This document shows, piece after piece, positions 1 through 9,666 of a DNA stretch of 64,000 nucleotides. The notes under the pieces were generated by a model. That model was not told the origin of the DNA. It was given only the letters and a program-made list of their open reading frames with translations, and did not search any database. Source of the DNA: an uncultured Hyphomicrobiales bacterium (GTDB lineage: Bacteria; Pseudomonadota; Alphaproteobacteria; Rhizobiales; Xanthobacteraceae); assembly GCA_903885555.1 (NCBI GenBank), contig CAISIV010000148.1, positions 49,018 to 113,017 of the forward strand, read 5' to 3'. The position numbers and the translations under genes are program-made. Every line of letters starts with the position of its first letter. Position 1 is the stretch's first letter.

Positions 1-2
1 GG

Positions 3-707
3 TCGCTGCGCATCTATTACGGCAACCGCCGGCATGGGCCGGCGATGGATCGCCTGTACCGGCAATTCGTGAAACCCGGCGATCTGGTGTTCGATATCGG
101 CTCGCATGTCGGCGACCGTGTCGCCGCGTTCAGGCGGCTGGACGCGCGCGTCGTCGCGGTCGAACCGCAGCCCGCGCTGGTGAAGACGCTACGGCTGTTC
201 TATGGCCGCGACGCAAATGTCGCGATTGAAGCCACGGCGATTGGACGCCAGGCCGGCGAAATCGAACTGAGTCTGAACATCGACAACCCCACCGTTTCAA
301 CCGCGTCAAAGGATTTTATTGCCGCAGCCGCGGATGCGCCGGGATGGCAGGGTCAGAACTGGGGCAAGCGCGTGCGCGTGCCGCTCACCACCATTGATGC
401 ATTGATGGCGCGGCACGGCGTTCCTGTTTTCATGAAAATCGATGTCGAAGGTTTCGAGGCAGAGGCTTTGGCCGGCATGACGAAGCCCGTTGCCGCCCTG
501 TCATTCGAATTCACAACGATCCAGCGTGATGTTGCCCGCGCCTGCATCGAGCGATGCGTGGCGCTGGGGTACAAAAGCTTCAACGCCATTTTGGGCGAGA
601 GCCAGAAATTCGTGCACACCGACTGGCAGGATGCCGGTGCCCTCGCCCGTTGGCTCGACGCGCTGCCGGCCGAAGCCAATTCCGGGGACGTCTATGCCCG
701 TCTCTGA
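3..707 (+). CDS. FkbM family methyltransferase (5' truncated by window edge)
   Basis: Frame open to the window edge upstream of the ATG at 45 (SLRIYYGNRRHGPAMDRLYRQ); SAM-binding VFDIGSHVGD, VAVEPQP, and MKIDVEGFEAEAL typical of FkbM. Confidence 0.8.
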   Translation, partial: SLRIYYGNRRHGPAMDRLYRQFVKPGDLVFDIGSHVGDRVAAFRRLDARVVAVEPQPALVKTLRLFYGRDANVAIEATAIGRQAGEIELSLNIDNPTVSTASKDFIAAAADAPGWQGQNWGKRVRVPLTTIDALMARHGVPVFMKIDVEGFEAEALAGMTKPVAALSFEFTTIQRDVARACIERCVALGYKSFNAILGESQKFVHTDWQDAGALARWLDALPAEANSGDVYARL

Positions 708-1995
708 CAGACGCGCGCCACTCCTGATCGTCGCCCTATGCGCGGCGGGCTTCGCACTGACACTCTGGGTGTTCTGGCCCGGCATCATGACCTTCGATGC
801 CCGCTACATCTATATGGACATGGCCAAAGGATTCTACGGCGACTGGCAATCGCCGGTGATGATCGTACTGTGGCGCCTGATCGATCCGATCGCGCCGGGA
901 CCGGCAAGCCTGTTGCTGCTGACAGCAGCGCTGTACTGGCTCGCTTTCGCCATGGTGGCGCTGACGGTGGCCCGGCAGTCGTTCTGGCTCGGCGCTTTGC
1001 TGCCAGTGCTGGCGCTGTCGCCACCCGCCTTTGTCTTTGTCGGTATCATCTGGCGCGATGTATTGTTCTCGGTGTTCTGGCTGCTCGCGGCGGCACTGGT
1101 TTTCGCTGCGGTGGATCGCGGGCGTTATTATCGCATCGCATCTCAAGTCTTGGCCGTCGCGCTGCTGGCACTCGGCGTCCTGCTGCGACCGAATGCGCTC
1201 GCCGCCGCGCCAATTCTCGCGGCGTATATCGCGTGGTCTTCGGCCTTCAATTGGAAGCGCGCGGCCGTTCTCTACGTGCCGGTGGCACTGACTTTATTCG
1301 GCCTGGTGCAGCTCATCTATTACGGCGCGCTCGGCGCGACGCGGCAGCATCCGCTGCATTCGATCATGGTGTTCGACCTCGGCGGTATTTCGCATTTTGC
1401 CAAGGACAATGTGTACCCAGGCCCATGGAACGCCGACGAGAGCAAGCTCATCACCGGTGGCTGCTACAATCCGTTGGCGTGGGACGTTTATTGGACGCAA
1501 CAGCCTTGCCTGTTCGTGATGGCAAAGCTCGAAAGCGAAAAGCTGTTTGCTTCACCGGTGCTGACCGATGCCTGGAGAAGCGCCCTGCTTCAACATCCCG
1601 TGGCCTATTTTCAGCATCGCGCGACCTTCTTCTGGACGATGCTTGCCGGCAGCGACAATCTGACGATGTGGACCCGCGATCTCGATGACGCCGACAAGAT
1701 TGCCTTCGCCGGCAATCCGCGGCTGATGTCGCTCAAGAGCATCCATGACGCACTGCTGCCGACGCCGGTATTCCGCGCCGGGACGTGGCTGCTGCTGAAT
1801 ATCGGCGTGTGCTTGCTGGCGTGGCGCCGCCGCGACACGGCATCCGGCGCTTTCGCGCTTGGCATTTGCGGCTCGGCTGCCATCTATCTGGCGACATTCT
1901 TCACCGTCGGCGTCGCCACCGATTTCCGCTACGCCTACTGGGCTGTGCTGGCCGGTCTGTCCGGCGCTGTCGCCCTCGCCGCGCGGCGGGCATGA
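694..1995 (+). CDS. polytopic membrane protein, unknown function
   Basis: Start re-assigned to ATG 694 (MPVSDRRAPLLIVALCAAGF); many hydrophobic segments; the ORF-track start at 490 lies inside the FkbM gene. Confidence 0.7.
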   Translation: MPVSDRRAPLLIVALCAAGFALTLWVFWPGIMTFDARYIYMDMAKGFYGDWQSPVMIVLWRLIDPIAPGPASLLLLTAALYWLAFAMVALTVARQSFWLGALLPVLALSPPAFVFVGIIWRDVLFSVFWLLAAALVFAAVDRGRYYRIASQVLAVALLALGVLLRPNALAAAPILAAYIAWSSAFNWKRAAVLYVPVALTLFGLVQLIYYGALGATRQHPLHSIMVFDLGGISHFAKDNVYPGPWNADESKLITGGCYNPLAWDVYWTQQPCLFVMAKLESEKLFASPVLTDAWRSALLQHPVAYFQHRATFFWTMLAGSDNLTMWTRDLDDADKIAFAGNPRLMSLKSIHDALLPTPVFRAGTWLLLNIGVCLLAWRRRDTASGAFALGICGSAAIYLATFFTVGVATDFRYAYWAVLAGLSGAVALAARRA

Positions 1996-3443
1996 TGCAC
2001 ACGGACGCCGACATGCCGGCGTGGCGGCGGCTGCGGCAGCTTTCGATTGCCGCGGGCATCGGCAGCGCGATCGCGTTCATTGTCGCCGGGCTCGCAACCA
2101 GGCTGCAGATGTTCGGCGACGGCTCGATCTTCTCCTACGCGGTCGCCGCGCAGGATGCCTGGACCTTCCACTGGCACAATATCTCCGGCCGGATGTTCAG
2201 CTACGTCTACGCCTATATCCCCGCCGAAGCCGTCGTCGGACTGACCGGCAGCGCCACAGCCGGCATCGCCGTCTACGGACTGCTGCATTTTTCCGCGCCC
2301 CTGCTCGGCCTGCTGCTGACCTACGCGGCCGACCGCGGCAAGGACCGGACGATCTTCGTCTTCGCCTGTCTCTCAACGGCGTGTCTCTGCCCGCTGGTCT
2401 ATGGCGCGCCGACGGAAATGTGGATGGCGCATGCGCTGTTCTGGCCGGCGATCGCTACGTGTCTCTATGCGCCGGTGAATGCGCGGGGAAATATCGCCAT
2501 CTTTGCCTTGTTGCTGGCGCTGGTCTTCACGCATGAAGGCGCGATCATCTTCGCCGCTGCCATTCTGTTCGTGGTGTTCCTGCGCGGCTGGCGCGACGCA
2601 ATTTTTGTACGCACCGTCGCGGCCTTCGCACTGGCCATGGCGATCTGGCTGATCGTGAAGCTCACCCTTCGCCCCGACGATTATATCGCCGGCGTCCTGG
2701 GCGCGGCGGCCTACAAATTCATCGACATTGCCAACCTCACCGAACCGGCCTTCGTGCTGATCGCGGCGATCATCGCCATCGACGACCTGCTGACAATCAT
2801 GCTTCGCAAAGTCGCGCCGCTCAAAACTTATGCGCTTTCGCTGATCGTTTGCGTGATGCTGCTCGCGGCCTACTGGTTCTGGTTCGACAAATCGCTGCTG
2901 GCGGAGCATCGCTACAATCTGCGCACCGTGCTGCTGATCCTGACGCCGGCCTTCGGACTGGTCGCAACGATTGCGGCGATGAACGAAAACACGCGCGTGC
3001 AATCGCCACTGACATTTCTGCCGACGCTGGCCACCGCGTTGGAGCGCGCCTGCAATCCGCGGGTCATCTTCAGCGCCATCGCGCTGACGCTTCTGGTTCA
3101 CACCGTCGAGACGACGAAATTCGTCTGGGTCTGGACGCAATACAAATCTGCCATTGCGGTGCTCGCGGCTGGCACTGCATCGGATCCCACACTCGGAGAT
3201 CCGGCATTCGTGTCATCAAAACGGATCGACCCAGCGCTGAACCGGCTGTCGTGGCATTCGACCACGCCTTATCTGTCGGTGCTCCTCGCGCCGGAGATGA
3301 AGCCCACCCGCCTCGTGGTCGATCCGGGCACCGGCTATTTCTGGCTGCCGTGCGATACCGCGAAGCAAAGCGAGCAGCGGAGCGCGGCACTGCCAGCGGA
3401 AAGCCGGCGGCTCATCCGCACCTATAGCTGCCTGCACCGTTAG
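1992..3443 (+). CDS. polytopic membrane protein, unknown function
   Basis: ATGA overlap with upstream stop; multiple hydrophobic segments; start re-assigned from 1785. Confidence 0.7.
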   Translation: MMHTDADMPAWRRLRQLSIAAGIGSAIAFIVAGLATRLQMFGDGSIFSYAVAAQDAWTFHWHNISGRMFSYVYAYIPAEAVVGLTGSATAGIAVYGLLHFSAPLLGLLLTYAADRGKDRTIFVFACLSTACLCPLVYGAPTEMWMAHALFWPAIATCLYAPVNARGNIAIFALLLALVFTHEGAIIFAAAILFVVFLRGWRDAIFVRTVAAFALAMAIWLIVKLTLRPDDYIAGVLGAAAYKFIDIANLTEPAFVLIAAIIAIDDLLTIMLRKVAPLKTYALSLIVCVMLLAAYWFWFDKSLLAEHRYNLRTVLLILTPAFGLVATIAAMNENTRVQSPLTFLPTLATALERACNPRVIFSAIALTLLVHTVETTKFVWVWTQYKSAIAVLAAGTASDPTLGDPAFVSSKRIDPALNRLSWHSTTPYLSVLLAPEMKPTRLVVDPGTGYFWLPCDTAKQSEQRSAALPAESRRLIRTYSCLHR

Positions 3444-3961
3444 GGCTTGCTGACGCCGGCGGTCCACGCCTTGAAGTCGGCGTCCGACACGTTCGGCAGT
3501 TTCTTCAGGAAGGCGACGATCTGCCAAAGCTCTTCGTCCTTGGCGCCGGCCAGCGCGAAGCTCGGCATGCCGGTCATGTTGATGCCGTTCTTGATCACCC
3601 AGAACAATTCCGCGGGCGTGCGGTCACCCACGACTTCTTTCAGGTCCGGCGGATCGGGGTGCAAGCCTTCGGAGAACTTGGCCCAGCCGACGCCCGGGCC
3701 GCCATGGCACGTCGTGCAGCCCTGGGCGACAAACATTTTGGCGCCGGCCTGCACGGTGGCGGGATCTTCGATATTGGCCGGCGGCGTATCCTTGGCGTGC
3801 CGAGCGATGGAAGCCGTGCGCACCCGGACCAGAACCGATTTGACGATCTCGGGCTCATAGGCCGTGCCGGCGACACTATAGAAACCGCCGAAGAAGAACG
3901 CCGCGGCGACAACGGCGCCGATCAAGCCAAGCGCCCCGATCAAAGCCAGCAGCACTCTCAT
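3440..3961 (-). CDS. c-type cytochrome
   Basis: N-terminal hydrophobic segment MRVLLALIGALGLIGAVVAAAFFFGG; haem motif CTTCH; distal Met region (NMTGMPSF); start re-assigned to 3961. Confidence 0.85.
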   Translation of the reverse strand: MRVLLALIGALGLIGAVVAAAFFFGGFYSVAGTAYEPEIVKSVLVRVRTASIARHAKDTPPANIEDPATVQAGAKMFVAQGCTTCHGGPGVGWAKFSEGLHPDPPDLKEVVGDRTPAELFWVIKNGINMTGMPSFALAGAKDEELWQIVAFLKKLPNVSDADFKAWTAGVSKP

Positions 3962-3992
3962 GATTCTCTCCTGTCGTCCCCGGGCAGCAAGC

Positions 3993-5165
3993 TTATCCAA
4001 TTCGGCGGTGCCGGTCCAACAAGGCGCGGCCGTAATCGTTCCCGTTCGGGGTCCGCACCAGCGCATGGGCGTGGTGGCGGTTATAGCCGGTGTCTGGCAA
4101 GGCGACGCCCGGCTGATGATAGAACTCGATGAAGATGACGGGACTATAAATCCGGTAATAGAACGCGCTGACCGGATCGAAGGCGCCGATCCAGCCAAAC
4201 ACGGTGTCGTTCAGGTGCGCCTTCACTTCGTCCAGACGGACCAGCGCGTGTCCGCCGCCGAGGCGATCCGTATAGCGTTTGATGAGCTCGACCAGCATGC
4301 GTTGCTGCGGGCCCGTCATGTCGCGGACCGACAGACCGTCATAAGGCACGACGATATTGTCCTTGAAGCCTGACGCATAACCATCGAACGGCAGGTCCAT
4401 GCCGATGGTCGCCCTGGCCCGCTGCGCGGCAGACAAACCCTCCATGAAGGCCCAGCCTTCCGCCTCCTCCTCCCGCAACACCGTGAGGCCTTTATAAATG
4501 CCATCTTCGGCGGTGACGGGCTCGGAACCGAGCAGCATCGGCGACAGCACCATCTGATCGCCGACGATGAAGCAGTTGATGTTGCAGTGATGGCCGTCGA
4601 GCTGCCAGCCCCAAGGCTCATCCGGCGACGGCGTGCCGAAAATACTGATCCAGTAGAAAAACTCGCCGAACTCCAGCGGCAGCCCGGTCATCTCGGCCAG
4701 CGTCTCGTTGAGCTTCATCGCCTTGCGCGCGGTATCGTAAGCGTGTTTGCCCAGCGTTACGCGCAGCAGCGCATAGACCGCCTCACGTTGCGGCTTGTCC
4801 AATTCGGCAAGGCACAGCCCATGACGCATCAGATTGCGGTGAATATTGCTCCAGTGCCGCCAGACCTCACTGTCAATCGGAAAAGTTACGGCCTCGCGCT
4901 GTTGAACGTCCAGCGTCGCCAGCAACGCATTGGCGGCGTCGAGCACCGGCTGCGTCGGCACACCGGTCTTGCGCAAAGGAAACAGCCCCGGCACGACCTC
5001 GCCGGTCGCGGTCAGCCCCTTGAACTTCTCCTTGAGCGCTTCGCGCCAGCTATCGAACAGATCCTTGAGCACCTGGATCAGTCCGGTCTCGTCGATGCGC
5101 GGCGGTGCCGGGCGCATCGGGCGTTGCAGTGTGTCTAAGTCCGACATCGAACGCCTGTCTGTCAC
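3993..5165 (-). CDS. DUF3500 domain-containing protein
   Basis: GWQLDGHHCNINCFIVGDQMVLSPMLLGSEP and RYSPVIFIEFYHQ-type features of DUF3500; alternative start MSDLDT at 5147. Confidence 0.7.
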   Translation of the reverse strand: MTDRRSMSDLDTLQRPMRPAPPRIDETGLIQVLKDLFDSWREALKEKFKGLTATGEVVPGLFPLRKTGVPTQPVLDAANALLATLDVQQREAVTFPIDSEVWRHWSNIHRNLMRHGLCLAELDKPQREAVYALLRVTLGKHAYDTARKAMKLNETLAEMTGLPLEFGEFFYWISIFGTPSPDEPWGWQLDGHHCNINCFIVGDQMVLSPMLLGSEPVTAEDGIYKGLTVLREEEAEGWAFMEGLSAAQRARATIGMDLPFDGYASGFKDNIVVPYDGLSVRDMTGPQQRMLVELIKRYTDRLGGGHALVRLDEVKAHLNDTVFGWIGAFDPVSAFYYRIYSPVIFIEFYHQPGVALPDTGYNRHHAHALVRTPNGNDYGRALLDRHRRIG

Positions 5166-5177
5166 GCTGTGAAAAAA

Positions 5178-5190
5178 TGCATGAGATGCA
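5178..5190. promoter_or_regulatory. candidate LysR-type (T-N11-A) operator TGCATGAGATGCA
   Basis: Perfect 5-bp dyad TGCAT-GAG-ATGCA in the gap between divergent DUF3500 and FAH genes. Confidence 0.4.
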
Positions 5191-5281
5191 TGGCCCTATG
5201 CAACGTCAGCCATGACTCAAAGCTGGCCGCTCCGCGGAGCATGTGCTCTAGTCCAAAAAAAATCCATCGGGGAGGCTCTTC

Positions 5282-6220
5282 GTGAAGCTTGTTCTTTTCC
5301 AGTCGTCGCCCACCGGCGAAATCGTGCCGGGTCTGCTGACCGATCGCGGTGTGGTCGATATCTCTGCTGCAGTGCAGAAGAGCTATACGCCGCAGCTCAC
5401 GATGCAGGGCATCATCGACGGCTTCGACAGACTGCGCCCCGCGCTGGAAAAGCTCGCCAAAGACGGCGCCGCGGTCACGCTAGACAAAGTGCGCTTGCGG
5501 GCGCCGCTGCCGCGTCCGGGCAAAATTCTCGCCTGCATCGCCAACTACTGGGAACACGCGCAGCGCGAAGCCCGTCCGCTCAACATGTTCATGAAGAACC
5601 CGGACGCCGTGGTCGGCCCCGGCGATACCATCGTACTGCCGGAATTCACCGTGCCGTGGATGTTCATGCACGAGGCGGAACTGGCCATCGTCATCAAGGG
5701 GCCCGCCAAGATGGTGAAAGCCAAGGACTGGCGCAGCGCCGTGTTCGGCTATACCTCGATGATCGATGTCTCGGCGCGCGAGCAGGGCCGCAAGACCTGG
5801 CCGGCTTCGCCGCTGACGAGCTGGCTCGGCAAATCCTTCGACACGTTCGGCCCCATCGGCCCCTGCATCGTCACCGCCGATGAAGTGAAAGACCCCAACG
5901 ACCTGATCGTGAAATTCTGGAACGACGGTCAGCTCCGCCATCACTACAACACCGACGACATGGAGCATCGCGTGCCCAAGCTCATCGAGTTCGCCACCAC
6001 GGTGATGACCATGAATTCGGGCGACCTGATCGCCTGCGGCACCAACCACGAGGGCCTCGGTGCGCTGCAGGATGGCGAGACGGTCGACATCGAGATCCAG
6101 CACATCGGCAAGATGACGTTGAAAGTGTCCGACCCGCTCAAACGGACCTGGGAGCGCGGCGTCTATATGGGCGAAGACTCCACCAATCTCGAAGCGGTGA
6201 AGCGCCACCGGCCGCAGTAG
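5282..6220 (+). CDS. fumarylacetoacetate hydrolase family protein
   Basis: FAH-fold motifs: KILACIANYWEHA, MHEAELAIVI, SPLTSWLGKSFDTFGPIGPCIVTADEV, GDLIACGTNHEGLG. Confidence 0.85.
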   Translation: MKLVLFQSSPTGEIVPGLLTDRGVVDISAAVQKSYTPQLTMQGIIDGFDRLRPALEKLAKDGAAVTLDKVRLRAPLPRPGKILACIANYWEHAQREARPLNMFMKNPDAVVGPGDTIVLPEFTVPWMFMHEAELAIVIKGPAKMVKAKDWRSAVFGYTSMIDVSAREQGRKTWPASPLTSWLGKSFDTFGPIGPCIVTADEVKDPNDLIVKFWNDGQLRHHYNTDDMEHRVPKLIEFATTVMTMNSGDLIACGTNHEGLGALQDGETVDIEIQHIGKMTLKVSDPLKRTWERGVYMGEDSTNLEAVKRHRPQ

Positions 6221-6231
6221 TTGAAATCACG

Positions 6232-7182
6232 ATGAGAGCCGACGACCTCGCGCGGATCGACCTGAACCTGCTCTTCGTCTTCGAGGCGGTGATGCAGGAA
6301 CGCTCCGTCACGCGCGCGGCGCAACGGCTCAACGTATCGCAATCGACCATCAGCCACGCTCTGAATCGGCTTCGTCTCGTCTTGAAGGACGAGTTGTTCA
6401 TCCGCGGCTCGGGCGAGATGCGGCCGACGCCGCGGGCTATCGCCCTGTCCACCGCCGTCATCCCGACGCTGGCGCACATCCGCGCCGCACTGGCGCCGAC
6501 CGATTTCAACCCGGCCAAGGCGGTGCACACGTTCCAGATCGCGATGACGGATTATGCGGCGACGCTGCACCTCAATGCGCTTGTGCAGACGGTGAAGGCG
6601 CGCGCACCCAACGTCGATTTGCGAATTAAACTCAATGTCATGCAGAATGTCTGGAGCCTGCTCGACAAGCAGGAGGCCGACATGGTCGTCGGCATGATCG
6701 ACCAGCCGCCCGACCGTTTTGCCACCGAACTGCTGTACGAAGACGGTGTCGTCGTCGTGATGGCGCCGAACAACCCGCTCGGCAAAAAGCCGCTGACGCT
6801 GGAAAACTACGCCGGGGCCAAGCACGTCTACATTCCGGTCGATGGTATCATGCCGACCCACACCGGCCGCATTGACCGCGTGCTCGAACTCAAAGGCCTG
6901 GTGCGGCGTCACGTGCTAACGGTCAGCCAGTTCGCGCTGGCGCCGCCCATCATCTTCGACACCGACTATGTGATGTGTATCCCGCGCCGTGTCGGCGAGA
7001 TGTGCAGCGAACTCTATAAACTCAAAGTCGTTACCTGCCCGGTTGAACTGCCGCTGCAGCCGACCCGTATCGTCTGGCACCCCCAATTGGGCAATGACGC
7101 CGCCAACCGCTGGATGATCCAGATCCTCCACGAGATCGCCAACCAGCCGGCCAAAGGCCCCGCGCCCAAAAGAGCCAGATAG
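6232..7182 (+). CDS. LysR family transcriptional regulator
   Basis: N-terminal wHTH: LDLNLLFVFEAVMQERSVTRAAQRLNVSQSTISHALNRLR. Confidence 0.9.
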   Translation: MRADDLARIDLNLLFVFEAVMQERSVTRAAQRLNVSQSTISHALNRLRLVLKDELFIRGSGEMRPTPRAIALSTAVIPTLAHIRAALAPTDFNPAKAVHTFQIAMTDYAATLHLNALVQTVKARAPNVDLRIKLNVMQNVWSLLDKQEADMVVGMIDQPPDRFATELLYEDGVVVVMAPNNPLGKKPLTLENYAGAKHVYIPVDGIMPTHTGRIDRVLELKGLVRRHVLTVSQFALAPPIIFDTDYVMCIPRRVGEMCSELYKLKVVTCPVELPLQPTRIVWHPQLGNDAANRWMIQILHEIANQPAKGPAPKRAR

Positions 7183-7193
7183 CGCCGGCCATT

Positions 7194-7232
7194 GCGAGCT
7201 TTCATGGCGAGCTCTCATGGCGGGCTTTCATA
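7194..7232 (+). repeat. three tandem imperfect 13-bp repeats (GCGRGCTYTCATR)
   Basis: gcgagctttcatg / gcgagctctcatg / gcgggctttcata read directly. Confidence 0.6.
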
Positions 7233-7364
7233 GTGGAAGCGGGATTACTTCATTTCCTGCGTGGGCTCCTTCCCGGCTAAGATCGGCTGCCTGACCGGGA
7301 GCCCCGGCCGGGCCAAAGCCGCTCCAAAATGCGGTTCGCTGCAATGGCAAACGGGGGAACGTCG

Positions 7365-8141
7365 ATGCAATCACCTGCACCCGCTTTGAAGCCCGGCGTG
7401 AGCGCCGAGGAATGGAAGGCCCGCGTCGATCTGGCAGCTGCTTTTCGGCTGTCGGCACTGAACGAATGGGACGAATTGCTGTTCGCTCATCTGTCGGCGC
7501 GCGTTCCCGGCCACCCAAACCAATATCTGATGCACCCGGCAGCCATTTTGTTCGAGGAAGTCACCGCCTCGAACCTCCACAAGCTCGACGACAAGTGCAA
7601 CCACGTCGTGCCGAGCGATGAGATGCCGCACAAGTTCGCCTTCCCGTTTCACAAGGGCATCTACGACGCCTATCCGCAGGCGCAGTGCGTCATGCACCTG
7701 CACACCAAGTACGCAACTGCGGTGGCGATGCAGGAACAGGGTCTCATCCCCGGCAATCAATATGCAATGTGGCTCGGACCCATCGGCTATCACAACTACG
7801 AAGGCCTGTTGTCGACCGACGAGGAAGGCCAGCGCCTCGCCAAGAATTTCGGCAACAGCCAGATCGTCCTGCAGCGCGGCCACGGTTTCGTGCTGTGGGG
7901 CCACACGATACATGAAGCCTACATGCTGGCCTTCCTGCTGATCCGCGCCTGCGAGACGCAGGTTCGGTCCGGAGCCGGCAGCGTGAAGCCCTACGTACCG
8001 CCGCAGCCCGTGCTCGACGCAACGATCGGCCAGGCCCGCATCATCACCGACGGCAATGCGCCGTTCAACCAAATGACGTGGCGCGCGCTGCTGCGAAAGC
8101 TCGACCGCGACGCCCCGGCCTACAAGACCGGAGATCGTTGA
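7365..8141 (+). CDS. class II aldolase/adducin family protein
   Basis: Metal-binding CVMHLHTKYATAVA and RGHGFVLWG typical of class II aldolases; start chosen at MQSPAPALKPG. Confidence 0.85.
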   Translation: MQSPAPALKPGVSAEEWKARVDLAAAFRLSALNEWDELLFAHLSARVPGHPNQYLMHPAAILFEEVTASNLHKLDDKCNHVVPSDEMPHKFAFPFHKGIYDAYPQAQCVMHLHTKYATAVAMQEQGLIPGNQYAMWLGPIGYHNYEGLLSTDEEGQRLAKNFGNSQIVLQRGHGFVLWGHTIHEAYMLAFLLIRACETQVRSGAGSVKPYVPPQPVLDATIGQARIITDGNAPFNQMTWRALLRKLDRDAPAYKTGDR

Positions 8142-8209
8142 AACGCGGCTGACGTCGCCCTGCGCGGCGGCTTGCTGCGCAGACGTTTGGAATTCTGACG
8201 GAGACTTCA

Positions 8210-9661
8210 ATGTCGGTTGTCGACCGAAATATCGTGCAGAGCACCTTGCCGAACTATCACCGGTCGATCGACTGGGACGCACTCTACAAGAAGTATCCGG
8301 TGCCGGACGTGTTCGAGCAGACGCGCTGGCGCTGGTCGGCCGACCAGATCCGCGCCTTCCAGAACGAACAGTTCCTCGATCTGATGACAACCGGCTGGCA
8401 AAACGGATTCTACCAGCGGCGCTGGAAGGCCGCCGGCCTTGAGCCGAGCGACATCAAGAGCATCGACGATATCGTCAAGCTGCCGATGTTCGACTCCGCC
8501 GACATCAAGAAGGATCAGGAAGAGAACCCGCCGTTCGGCCTGATCAATGGCGACGTCACCAAACTGATGCAGACGACGCCGATGAAGCTGCAAACCAGCG
8601 GCGGCACCACCGGCAAGCCGCGCCCCACGCTCTACGCGCCGCAGGAATGGGAACTCAACGGCCTCACCCACGCGCGCAATCTCTACATCGTCGGCGTGCG
8701 GCCCGGCGACCGCGTCCAGATCCCGCACACCGCCTCGCTCGGTAACGCCGGCTGGTGCTGCTACAAGGCCTGCCACGACTATCTCGGCGCCCTGCCGATC
8801 ACCACCGGCACCGGCGCCGTCACCAGTTCACGCCGCCAGATCGAGATCGCCCAGGATTGGGGCACCAACGTCTGGTACGTGCGCCCCGAATACGCCACGC
8901 AGCTCGCCAAGGTGGCGCGCGACGAACTGAGCTTCGACGTGCGCGACTTGAAGACCAAGTTCCTCGGCTGCGGCCTCGGCCCCGATGTCGACAACGCCTT
9001 CCGCAACCAGCTCGAAAGCCTGTGGGGCTGTGACGTCTACGACATGTATGGCACGCACGAGATGGGCATGGGCGCCTTCGAATGCAAACACAAAGCCGGG
9101 CTGCATTTCCACGAAGACAGCACCTACTTCGAAGTCGTCGGCGTCGAGGACGAGAAGGCCGTGCCGAATGGCGAGATCGGCAACATGGTGTGCACCATCC
9201 TGCACCGCCGCCAGCAACCGATGATCCGCTTCAATCTGCGCGACCTCACCCGCGTCATCTCGACGGAGCGCTGCGAATGCGGCAGTTGCTTCCGCCGCAT
9301 GCAGAAGATGCTCGGCCGCAGCGACACGATGGTGCGCATCCGTGGCGTCAGCATCTGGCCGCAAGCCTGCCTGCCCGCGATCAAGAGCGACGAGCGCACC
9401 ACCGGCGAATGGCTCTGCATCGCCGAGCGCAACGTGCGCGACGGCGTCGTGCGCGACGAAATGACGGTGAAGGTCGAAGTCCGTGACGACGCCGGCGGCT
9501 GGGATGGCCTGAAGGATCACATCGAGAAGCGGCTGCACTCTGATTTGGGCCTCAAGCTCGCCGTCGAACTCGTCAAGGAAGACGCCCTGATGGAATGGTC
9601 GAACCGCGGCCGCGAAGGCAAGCCGAAGCGGATCCTCGATCACCGTTACGAAAAGAAGTGA
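8210..9661 (+). CDS. phenylacetate-CoA ligase (PaaK)-like AMP-forming acyl-CoA ligase
   Basis: P-loop-like QTSGGTTGKPRPTLY, DMYGTHEMG, LGRSDTMVRIRGVSIWP. Confidence 0.8.
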   Translation: MSVVDRNIVQSTLPNYHRSIDWDALYKKYPVPDVFEQTRWRWSADQIRAFQNEQFLDLMTTGWQNGFYQRRWKAAGLEPSDIKSIDDIVKLPMFDSADIKKDQEENPPFGLINGDVTKLMQTTPMKLQTSGGTTGKPRPTLYAPQEWELNGLTHARNLYIVGVRPGDRVQIPHTASLGNAGWCCYKACHDYLGALPITTGTGAVTSSRRQIEIAQDWGTNVWYVRPEYATQLAKVARDELSFDVRDLKTKFLGCGLGPDVDNAFRNQLESLWGCDVYDMYGTHEMGMGAFECKHKAGLHFHEDSTYFEVVGVEDEKAVPNGEIGNMVCTILHRRQQPMIRFNLRDLTRVISTERCECGSCFRRMQKMLGRSDTMVRIRGVSIWPQACLPAIKSDERTTGEWLCIAERNVRDGVVRDEMTVKVEVRDDAGGWDGLKDHIEKRLHSDLGLKLAVELVKEDALMEWSNRGREGKPKRILDHRYEKK

Positions 9662-9666
9662 GCACC

